A stretch of 64,000 bases of DNA. Origin: Lunularia cruciata (lineage: Eukaryota; Streptophyta; Marchantiopsida; Lunulariales; Lunulariaceae). The position numbers and the translations under genes are program-made. The notes below the pieces were generated by a model. It was given only the letters and a program-made list of their open reading frames with translations. It searched no databases and was not told the origin of the DNA. The stretch is from contig OX419757.1 in assembly GCA_948567375.1 (NCBI GenBank), forward strand, positions 68,145,836 through 68,209,835, in the 5' to 3' direction. Positions 35,801 to 47,800 of this stretch are shown one piece after another; within the stretch, counting starts at the first letter, position 1, and every line of letters begins with the position of its first letter.

Positions 35801-38800
35801 ACATTCCCACTTGTATGGGGTTGGTCGAGCTTCATTCGAGCAGAGAAATGAAGCCAAGTGTGCTGAAAGGCTTAGATATGCATTGTTCCTATCTCTATAA
35901 GGCTCAGAAGATTGTGTTTTACAAATTTTCAGGTGGAGCAAACAATGAGAACAAGTTTACGGTATGTCACTAGTCGTGCGTTCAAGGCATACGCAGTAAA
36001 GGAGCGAACGGAATGGCTACTTGACTGGCCTGGACAGGTTGCAATATGTGTCTCACAGATGTATTGGACTGCTGAGGTAGCTGAAAGCATTCGCAACGGT
36101 ACCTTAAGGGACTATGAGCATAAATGCACACTGCAACTGCAAGGAATAGTCAACAAGGTGAGTGAACATGTTGAAAGCTTAGTGCATATAGGACTTATAA
36201 CTAATCTACTGCAAGTACGCTTGCCTTTTCGCAATTAGGTCGTGAAAGTAATATGCAAGTTGCACACTAAGTCTAAAGTGATGTGTTGCGCGTTCTGTTG
36301 ACGCGAGGGGCAATCTTGTAATTATCTTCGGTTCGTGTCAGCACGAACCGAAGAAAAGCATATATTCTTAAAACAGCACCTGTTTTGCTTTGGTCCAGAC
36401 GGACAGAATGTTTAGGTCATTGTTTCCTTTGCCAGGTTCGTGGTAAGCTGACCAAACTTGACAGAAAGACAATCGGTTCCCTTATTGTACTTGACGTACA
36501 TGCCCGAGATGTTGTAAAGAGTTTAGCGGACGCAGACGTGAAAGACGAGAAAGACTTCGACTGGATATGCCAACTAAGGTGGGTTCTTCCTAAACATACG
36601 ACCAGCATAATATCAAACAATAAACAAATGCACTTCGCACAAGATTATTCGGTTTAATTGCTTAAGCTGATCAGCTACTAAATAGGAAAGGTGACTTCGT
36701 CAGAATCTGGCTACCATTGGCCATGTCTTTGTAGGTGGAAACCACGGGGTCATTGTTTCTGTCAGTCTTTACAAGATTTTTCTCTCTTGCTGAGGTACAT
36801 ATCTCGGTGTTAGGGTGCACAGACATAGATAATACGCGTTGGGATTCGGTTCAGGTTAGTGCCTTCACATGCTTTATTCCTCTGAAGTGCCTTGCTTTAG
36901 CTTAACCTACCTAACTGGGAGCAAAGGATACTTTTACTCAGGGTTCCGCAGACTTCACACAGGTTACTACTCATGCTGTTCAATTGCTGCAGGTATGGTT
37001 ATGAAGACGAAGTAGTGATGGTGCGAATGATCAACGCAGGATTGCCGTATGCTTTTGAATACCTCGGCAACAGTCCACGATTAGTTATAACTCCACTTAC
37101 AGATCGATGCTACCGAACTTTAATGGGCGCTCTTCACTTAAACTTGGGTGGTGCTCCCGAAGGACCTGCAGGTACTCAAGATGCCTAACGTTCGTATTTT
37201 CATACTTGTTCTTATGTATCTTCTTATGCTTATTCTTATGATCGTATGGTTTCGCGTTTGGCCCGTTATCAACCAAAAAAATGCTCATTGTCTAGTGCGG
37301 CGGTCCGCGACAGTATTGTGTGAGTGCGCTAATTAAAAGTACTCTCATAAATTATTCCCTACTCCCTGGAAGTTGGTAACATGACAGCCATCAAATCGTC
37401 TGCATGGATAGTAATCATGGTAGCTTAAGTGTTTAGACGTTTCCACCTCCCAGCTTGAACATCAAATCTAGCTGATTAGTTTAATTTGGAAGTGTATGAC
37501 AATCAAAGAAATTAGAAAGTGCTAATTATCAGGTGAAGAATTTATTAATAACAAAAATGATATTCCTTTATACCTCGACACAGCTTTATCGATACATTTT
37601 TCATCTAGTTAGCAGCTATACGTTCTAAGGATAATCTATTCCCTGACGTTACCATGCGTCTCGGCAACCACAGGGACAGGTAAAACTGAAACAACAAAGG
37701 ATCTAGCCAAAGCCATAGCAATGCAATGTGTTGTTTTCAATTGCTCTGATGGTTTGGACTACCTTGCTATGGGCAAGTTTTTCAAAGGACTTGCTAGCTC
37801 TGGAGCTTGGGCTTGTTTCGATGAATTTAATCGAATCGATCTGGAGGTATGCTTATTGATGAAGTTTGCATATTGAATTACTGTTTGAATTACACTTGAT
37901 TCTCCTTAACAATCAAATGAGCCCGATCCAAGCAAAGTTGGTAAAGGATGCGCATCTTAGTAGGTCCTACTTTGAGTCTTATAAGGGAATGCACGCGTCA
38001 CATGACTTAAAAGCTTGCAGATTGTCTGCTTGACTAGCATCTCGGACCCTCTATCTCACAAGTTTGATGAGTGGAAGGCTTAAATGATAACATCACACAG
38101 TAAGCTTCAAAATTTACGTCGCTGTGTTTTGAGTGTCGAATTTTTGCTTGTGATCTTGAGGCCAGTTTCTTCCTTCAATTCGTCACAAGAAGAAACCGTC
38201 ACAAAGGTCTTTGCCTTACTCCAGCCAGAAGTGTTCTAAAGCCTTTAGATTATCTACAGCATTAGCATTTATCTAAAATCGTTCTCTTCATGAACGACAG
38301 GTGTTGAGTGTCATAGCACAACAGATTATGACAATTCAGCGAGCGAAGGCTGCACTGATGAAGTCTTTCGACTTTGAGGGCATCAGACTTACACTCAAAC
38401 CTACCTGTAGCGTATTTATCACCATGAACCCCGGATATGCGGGTCGATCCGAGTTACCGGACAATTTGAAGGCGCTATTCAGAACAGTTGCTATGATGGT
38501 TCCTGACTATGCCCTGATATCTGAAATCACGTTATATTCCTTTGGCTACCTTGACGCGCGTGAACTCGCGAGGAAACTTGTGGCTACATACCGTCTATGC
38601 AGGTGTGTCTAGCTTGGCGTGAGCTGCTTACGGAGATACCTCTAGTCTCCAGGATATGAAAATGGACCTTCGTTTTGTGGCATGGGACACAAAATAGGGG
38701 AGGTCCTGAAATATCCTCTCAAGTCAATTGTAAACTAGGCACGAGACTTAACTATAACGACTGGGAAACCTTGCAAATGACGCACAACTTTTTGACATTC

Positions 38801-41800
38801 ATGTCGATCTTATTCAATGTTCATTTCCTTGATGTCGTTGTCCATGAGATGTTAGATCTTGTGGCCTGGCCTGGTGGTGTCTTTCTGCGATCTCTCACCT
38901 ACGGTTGCTAGAAATGTACTCATATTGCACCGTATTTTAAGGCACTAGACGGGGAGTTAAAGTCAAAAAGGTTTACCAAGTAAAAGGTTGTCTGAGTCTA
39001 GCCCTTACGATCTAGTATCTGTTGATCATATTACTCATATTTTATCAATTGGACCACCAATTACGTACCGGCAGGCGGGTTCTTATTCAGAAGGAAAGGT
39101 ACGTTTCTTAATACAAAACGAAAATATTTACTGGTAATAAGAAGTTTCAACTGGCTGTGAAGATCTATATCTGATTATTTGGCCGCATTTTGGACCAGTG
39201 AACAATTATCGAGCCAAAACCACTATGACTATGGAATGCGAGCTGTCATCTCCGTTCTAAGAGCAGCAGGTGCAGTCAAACAGAAGTATCCAGATGAGAG
39301 AGAGGACGTTCTCATGCTCCGATCTTTGAAAGATGTGAACCTTCCAAAGTTTCTTGCCCATGATATTCCGCTGTTTGAAGGTATTCTTAGGGACTTGTTT
39401 CCAGGCGTGAACCTCCCAGCTCCAGATTACAAGGATATGCAAATCGCAATCGAAGCTAATTGTTCAAAGTTCAATCTTCAACCCACTCCGGTCTTCTTGG
39501 AGAAGGTACTAGCTCAACTGTTGTTCTTATCGAATCACAAACTGCAGTTTAAGGGGTCTTATCTCCTCCTTGAACCGAGCGGAATAAATATAAATAAGGT
39601 TCATACTCTGATGCATTTGCTAATTATCTGCCATTGCCCTTGTGGTCGACAGTTATACAAGTCAACACACTTCTGTGTGTCCAGTGAGCTAGCTTCCTGG
39701 AACTGAAAGGGATGCCATTCTATTGAGTATGCATGTGATTTCATTTGTTAAGTGCTCATTAGAGATGCACGCGTATATAGTGTCTGAACTGAGAAAATAA
39801 TATTTGTACTAGTGCTGCAGTACCGTAAGGATGCCACAACAATTATAAGATCTAAAGACGTTTCCTTGTTTAGTCACGTGGATGCTGTTGTCTATCTTAT
39901 GTGAAAGAACTCTGCAAACATGTTATCCTTTCGCTTAAGGAACGAGATTCAAATATGAAGCTAACTTACATTTTTATATGTCCTATTGCGAGGAGAGATA
40001 AAGAAGATAAAAAAATTGGAGATAAGAAGTTAAACAACAGATCTTATGCAATGATTGTCTTAGTAATGTAAAAATGACACAGACAAGAGCAGAGAGTTCT
40101 TGCTCTACTTGCAGGTTTCTGCTTCAGTGGAATTTCTATACCAAACTCACATCTCTACATGAGTTGATGTGCACAGGTATTTCAGCTTTATGAAATGATT
40201 TTGGTTCGACATGGGCTGATGCTCGTTGGGTATTCTTACGGAGCGAAGACGGAATGCTACCGTATGCTTGCAGCTGCCCTGTCAGATCTTCAAGCACAAA
40301 ACCTGGAACTGACAACGAGGTACTTTGTGCTGAATCCAAAGTCAATCTACATCGGACAGCTCTATGGGCAGTTTGATCCTGTGTCGCATGAGTGGACAGA
40401 TGGAGTCCTTGCAAAAATATTCAGAGATGCTGCAGTGGACACGACACCTGATCGCAAGTGGATCATATTCGATGGTCCAGTGGATGCGGTATGATCTTAT
40501 TGGTTACCTTAGTTCCGACTTCACTTATTTTTCTGGCGAATTGTGCTTGGATCTTTCCGGCAATTGTTATACTGAATGCTTTTCAGATGTAAACTTTTTT
40601 AAGCCTCAAAATTTTCTACTTCGTGAAATTGGATTTTTGTCGATTGACCCCATGAAATGATCATGCAGGTTTGGATTGAAAATATGAACACAGTACTAGA
40701 CGACAATAAGAAATTGTGTCTTATGAGTGGTGAGATCATACAGATGACTTCTGTGATGAATTTAATATTTGAGGTACAAGATTTGGCAGTTGCTTCACCT
40801 GCAACCGTAAGTCGTTGTGGGATGGTCTACACAGAGCCCAGTTCGATTGGGTTTTGGCCACTTGTCACGTCCTGGGAGAAGAAACTATCAGAGACATTCA
40901 AAAATCTTACAGATGCACTGCCAATTATCAGAACTATGGTGCATTGGCTCCTGGAACCTTGTGTTGACTTTGTCCGCAAGCACTGCAAGGAGCTTATTGC
41001 AACCTCGCCAATAAACCTGGTCGATAGCTTCCTCCGTATGTTTGAGAGCCAATTGGATGAGTTCAAGGCTGCTCCAGTCACAGAGGCCCCAAGGGGATCA
41101 ATTGTGCAAGTAGAAGAATCATACATGCTACCAGCTCCGAAGGGAAATAATCTTGACGTTTGGATACAATGCTTATTTGTGATGTCGCTTGTATGGTCCA
41201 TCGGAGCAACAATCGACAGTGAAGGGAGATCGAAGTTTGATGACTTTCTACGTAGACTGCTCAGTAAAGAGGATGATCTCGGATATGATCTCGCAGCTGG
41301 TTTAATTATACGGGAGCCGGATTTTACAATGGCCCTTCCATATCCCGATGCTAATACTGTCTATGATTACTGTTTCTGGAAAATGGAAACAGCCTGGAAA
41401 GAATGGATCACGACAGTTGACAACAGACCCCCTCCTCATGATTGTTCGTATAATGACATTATTGTTCCAACTGTCGATACTGCACGGTACTCGTTCCTCT
41501 TTGTGCTTCTTGTCACTCATCACAAACACGTGTTATTTGGTGGACCTACAGGCACAGGTGAGAAAATTCTAATATTCATCACTACGTGTTTTGGGGTGCG
41601 TAATGATAAGCGATCAGCTTTCTACGATCATCACAATTGACCGACGTATTAAAGAAATGAACAAATGCCGCAATTACATCTGATAGTTCCTGAGTTGTAG
41701 CAACTGTCACATAGTACCTCTTTTTAGTGTCTAACAATACACGCGTTAGCGCACGCAATAAATGCCTGGTTGCGTGCGCTAACCGTTGATCGATCAGTTC

Positions 41801-44800
41801 GACTACGTCAATTGCAAGTTTCCTTTCATTGCTCTCTTCTATATTTAACACCACTTCTCTTGCAGTAAATGCTACACCCTTTCTGATGTTACAGGGGAGG
41901 AAGTACTTATTTGACTGGATACGTCACTCTTGATGAGTTCATTTTCCTACTTTCAATTGATAGCAGAGAGGTTACGATTGTTTGCTTAAGAAGGAAACAT
42001 AATTCATCTAGTAGTTCCTTCTTGAAACTTAAAAATTCTCAAATCTTCACCTCTGATAAGACATAGCTAACATGGTGCTAGCAGCAATAATGCATTTACC
42101 CCTGTGGCTCTGAGAACTTTCCTTCTCTCCTGATGATTATTTAACATTAGATTGTTGTAAATTCATCTTCTACATGTTATCTCCACAACGCTTGTTCGTC
42201 CGGTTGTTTTGATGCACTTCCCATGAGGACATACTTAATTGCGGAACTCTAAACCTTCTGGTGTCTACTTGTATCTTTTGGCATTTCAGTCCATTAAGCA
42301 GTATCTAGTAGAGAGTAGAATTGATTTTATATGTTCTTGTCCACATGCAAAATATTGATCTTCGGGAAGTCTGTCCTTAGTTGAGATTGTTGTGAAGTTG
42401 TACAGGTAAGACTCTCTATATTAAGCACGAGTTGAGCGAAACTCTTGACAAAGAAAAATTTCGAAATATTCTGATGACTTTCTCCGCGCAAACAAATGCT
42501 AATCAAACTCAGGTAAAGACTTTTAAAGTTTGAATCTTTCACCAGTATTAGCAATACATACTAAAGGTCTTTCATTGGGATTATTGAATTCTGAAATATC
42601 CACTTCACTTTATCAATTACACAAAGTATCAGGGAGAAGCTGAGTGTTTCTAGCGGAGAAAGTGATCACAAAGTTCTCCTGTATGAAGTTTGAAGCTTGG
42701 CAGACTAATTCGGCATCTGATTTGTCCAGGATATCATCGATAGTAAACTTGATAAGAGGAAAAAAGGAATTTATGGTCCTCCAGCAGGAAGCAGGTGTGT
42801 AATATTTGTTGATGATTTGAATATGCCTGCGCTTGAGGTCTACGGTGCTCAGCCTCCAATTGAAATTCTACGCCAGTGGATGGATCATGGCGGGTGGTAA
42901 GCGACTTCTGACATTTGATTGGGACCACTATTGTCAGCTGTTTATGTAGAAGTAAGTTGCTCTTGGCTTTGAGGGTATATTAACATTTGCAAGAGCTCTA
43001 TCGCCGCTACTACGGCGTTCGTGGTTTGGAAATCCTATGTATATGACGAACAAGGCTTTTGATGATTTATCTGGTAGGTACAACCGAGAAGACAACACGT
43101 TTAGAGTTCTAGTGGACATCCAGTTTGCAGCTTCCATGGGACCACCTGGAGGGGGGCGCAATGCTGTAACTCCAAGGTATATGCGACATTTTAACGTGCT
43201 CTCTATACTGGACTTTGATGACTCCAGTCTGAGCACAGTATTTACTACGATAATGGATTGGTGGATAAGAAAGGCTCATCTGCCTCATGAGGTAATTAAT
43301 TCCCACATAACTTCTTTTTGTATACCTACCGAGTAGATTGCAAATGAGTGCTTTAAGCGATAGAATCCTGTATAGACAACAAAGTTCCTAGAACATAGGA
43401 AAGAACAAAGTTTAACCGTTTATGGGCAAACTGTTCACTCGATATAGCATGAGTGGGGAAGTAAGAACATTGACTTTTTCTTTTCTCCACGTTCTCTTTT
43501 GCTACTAGCAATATCCATCCAGCGGGCGTGCTCTATAAACTTCTAGGTACTATGGGCACATTTTCCTTGCTCTCTGCAGAGACAAAGATCTGCATGACTT
43601 TCAGAAGTTACACCTTGTCTCTCTGCCAACATTCGCTGTCTTTCCTAAGGGCTTTACTATCTTGTCCCAAACATAGTTTGAGCTTTAAATTTAAGAGCTT
43701 GTTGCCTGTATTTCTCAAGGGATACGTCGTGTTAGGTGGTGGCAATAAGATAGATCAATCTTCACCACAGTTTCGTTGTCCCAAGTTCCCAGCCAGGTAA
43801 GTAATAGTCGGATGGTTTCTGTGGAAACAGGTTACCTTGACTACAAACACGCTGGTGACAGTCACCATTGATGTTTACAGAGCTATACAACAAGAACTTC
43901 TTCCTACTCCATCAAAATCTCACTATCTATACAATATGAGGGACCTCTCCAAGGTTTTTCAAGGTGTTTGTATGGTGGGAGTCACTGTTGGCAAAAAAGG
44001 TCTGGTGCGCCTCTGGTGTCATGAATGTCTGCGGGTATTCCACGATAGACTTGTTGATGATAAGGACCGGTTCTGGTTCCTCAACTACTTGAAGGAGAAG
44101 GTGGACAAGGACATGTCTTTAGCCTTAGACTATCTATTTGGAGTCCCAGATGAAGGCACAAATATAGTCGAAGCACTGAAAAAATTGACTTTTGGAGATA
44201 TTATGGATGCAACCGCGATTCCAAAGAGGTCGACGTTCCACTATTCAGATTAAAATGTCTTTACAACATGTTGCGCCGACATCAGATCCTGAAAAATCAA
44301 TATAGGTCAAAGCTGCGCAAAGAACTCACTCTGCTATAAGCCACGCTTGTACGAATCTGAGATGTGGATCTGCTGTTTGCAATGTTATGCGCTAGACTCA
44401 CTGCATAGCTGCACATGCATAGTTTGGATGCAAACAGGAGAAGAATATCTCCAACTGGAAAGACGTTTATTCGAGATCTAGTAGGTAGACCCAAGCTTGT
44501 AAATTCACCATCCCTTGCCACGTGTCCATCTTTCTTTGTCTAATAGAGATTAAACTTTGACGGATATGCAGTAGATTCAATGAATTGAAAGCATGCATAA
44601 ACAAAGACACTTCTCTTGTGGAAAGAAGTTAACATATCTTCTAGGTAGACGCAAGCCAGATAAGAGGATGCTTACTTTCGTCAGGTAGAAGTTCGAGCAT
44701 TGACTAGTGTTGAGGAATGTGAAACTTTCAGGTATGAAGACATTGACGACCAAGATAGACTCCTGGCGGTGATGGAGGAGGGCCTACAGGAATACAACTC

Positions 44801-47800
44801 TCAAACCAGAAACACCATGTCTCTTGTCCTCTTCAGCTATGCAGCACAGCATGTTCTTCGAATAAGCCGTATAATCAGACAGCCGTTTGGAAACGCTTTG
44901 CTGGTTGGAGTGGGTGGAGGTGGACGGCAATCTCTCACAAGGCTTGCAACCTTCATGGCAGGCTTCGGTCTTTTTCAAATTGAGATCACCAAATTATATG
45001 GCCTTATGGAATGGAGGGAAGACCTTAAGGTTATATGGCAACAATCAGTTTATCCCCTGAAACGCTGAACGTTAAGCTCTCTTTCTTTGAGACCTCTAGA
45101 TGGTACAAGTTTACCCGTGTACATGTGGCTTTGGAGTGCTATACACTAAGATAGTGTGATGGTAACAATAGTATGCTTTATCTCTGCAGACAGTACTGAA
45201 GCGAGCTGGAGGACAAAACGTGTCAACAGTTTTCTTGTTTAATGATACTCAACTCAAGATGGAACAGTTTCTTGAAGATATCAACAACATTCTCAATACT
45301 GGAGAGGCAAGACAATTCATCATGGACTTCTTAGCTGCATCGTCGTCTCATGAATTTGAGCGCATGTGAACCTTTTTTCTCCTAAGCCATTCAAGTCCTG
45401 GTTTGGCAGCAACAAAGTGGGGATGCGGTATGTAACAAACTTTGCTTTTCTAGATTTAACTAAATTCCCGAATTCTGATTCACTCAAGTGACGTCTTGTT
45501 CTGCAGGTACCGAATCTCTATCCAAAAGATGAAATGATGACTATCTTAGAGCTGCTAAAACCTCGTGCAAAGAGGGCTGGTAGAGATGGGTCCATGCAAG
45601 AACTATATCTGTATTTTGTGGATCAGTGCAGAATTAATCTGCATATGGTGATCTGCATGAGCCCATTTGGAGGTGCATTCCGGACCAGGCTGCGCATGTT
45701 CCCATCACTTGTTAATTGCTGTACCATTGATTGGTTCAGCGAGTGGCCTGAAGAGGCCCTTCGATCTGTGGCATCCAGATTTGTTGCAGAGGTAATATGC
45801 AGCACGATGTTGTATATGCTCAGTTATCAACATAAGACCTTAGTAGTGGAAGAGGTCGTGCCCTTTGAGTCGTACAGCTGTTTGCTACATTAATGTGATT
45901 CGTGAAAGGAAGGAAGTGGACTTCTAGACTACCACTTGTCACATAGTGACTGATTCTGACAACTGTATTCAGGTTGACATTGATGTAAGTCTTCATCCAC
46001 ACGTCAGAGATATGTGCATGATGTTCCACCAACAATCAGCTGAATTGTCAAAAACCTATCTTCAAGAGCAGCAGCGTCATTTCTATGTTACACCTACTTC
46101 CTATCTTCAACTCCTATCTACATACAACCATCTCCTGACTGAAAAGAGATCCGAGATAAACACTCTCCGAAACCGATACAAGGTCTGTGCTAACGGACAG
46201 GTTTAATGTAGAACGGTTTAATCTGTCTCGTCTGCGTTAATACAATGTTCGGAAATGATTTCAGAAATATTCGCTAAGTGTTCCAGGAGCACGATAAATA
46301 TTTGCCCTTTGTTCCCCTGGCATTACTTGGCCGGTCAAGCAAACGTAAGCCTAATCAGTTGGATCGCACAGATGGGAATGCGCCAACTTCTGGATGCCGA
46401 AGGACAAGTTAAGGTCGTGCAGCATGAGCTGGAGGCGTTACAACCTTCCCTCTTAAAAACAGCGAGGGAGACTATTGATCTCTTAAAGATAGTGGAACAA
46501 GATAGAGGAGAAGCTCAGAAGACACGTGCTCTCGTTGAAGCTGAGGAAGCTGTAGCCAAGGTGAAGGCAGATGAGGCAAATGCAATTAAAGAAGAATGTG
46601 AAGCTGACCTTGCAGTTGTAAGACCCTGAACTCCGTGAAATATAAAAATTCCCATGTTGGTCCCTTTATTCAGATTTCTATTCGTGATCAATATGGAGAA
46701 CATGCAGACTTCTGTGATGGATGTTGTTTACCTTTCAGAAATAAGATGACAGTTTGTGATGCAAAAATTTCATTATCAGAATGAGATTGATGGCGATGAA
46801 TACAAGTGGATGAGGTCAATTTCTAAATGGGAGTTGGTCTAATGAATATGACTTCCGTGGTGGTACTAGGTAACACCACGGAAGTCATATCACATTTGGA
46901 CTAACTTTTGGGCCGCGCCAGCGCCCTTAGTTAGCAGCCCTTCATCTTAGTTGGTAGTTGTTCATGCTGGTGACACTAAACTTGTCATCATGAATCCTTT
47001 TGGGTTTCCTGGCAGTAAGATATTTCTCCTCAATTTCATGTGCAGGCCTGGACTAACGTTTGGGTCGCGTCCTTAGTTAGCAGCCCTTCATCTTAGTTGG
47101 TAGTTGTTCATGCTGGTGACACTAAAATTGTCATCATGAATCCTTTTGGTTTTCCTGGGAGTAAGATATTTCTCCTCAATTTCATGTGCAGGCCTTGCCA
47201 ACTTTGAATGTCGCTCTTGCTGCGCTGGATACCCTCACAAAAGCTGACATAACAGAAGTGAAAGCCATGAAAAATCCTCCTAAGCCAGTGAAGATGGTGA
47301 TGGAAGCAGTATGCATCATGAAAGAGGTTTGTTGACAGAAAACATTAGGACTTTTTGCAAATCAACTTCCTATCCATTACCAAGCTTTTTTGACAACAAA
47401 GGATACCTTCTCAAACATCATTGTAAATGTTTTGGGTGACCTGAAATTATACATGAATTTAGTGATCCTAGGAGTTAGTCCAATAGTGAAACTAGCGGAG
47501 GAATTTCGACTTGCCTCATCAACAATCATCGGTTGAAGAATCGTAACGTTGGCTATAACGCAGATTAAACCGAAGAGAATTCCCGACCCTAACAAGCCGG
47601 GAAGTAAAATCAACGACTACTGGGGGCCAGCGCAAAACATGTTGACTGACACAGCCTTTCTACCTAGCTTGAAATCTTTTGATAAAGATCATATTTCAGA
47701 GCAAGTCATCAAATCAATACAACCGTATCTTAAGCTTGACGAGTTTGACCCACAAGTTGTCAAGAAAGCGTCAAAAGCAGCCTATGGTCTGTGCTGCTGG

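Noticed and set aside
44685-44731. Earlier start of dynein exon 30 at the AG of 44683-44684
   Set aside because: It would add in-frame-looking codons but breaks phase with exon 29; the acceptor at 44731 restores phase and family sequence.
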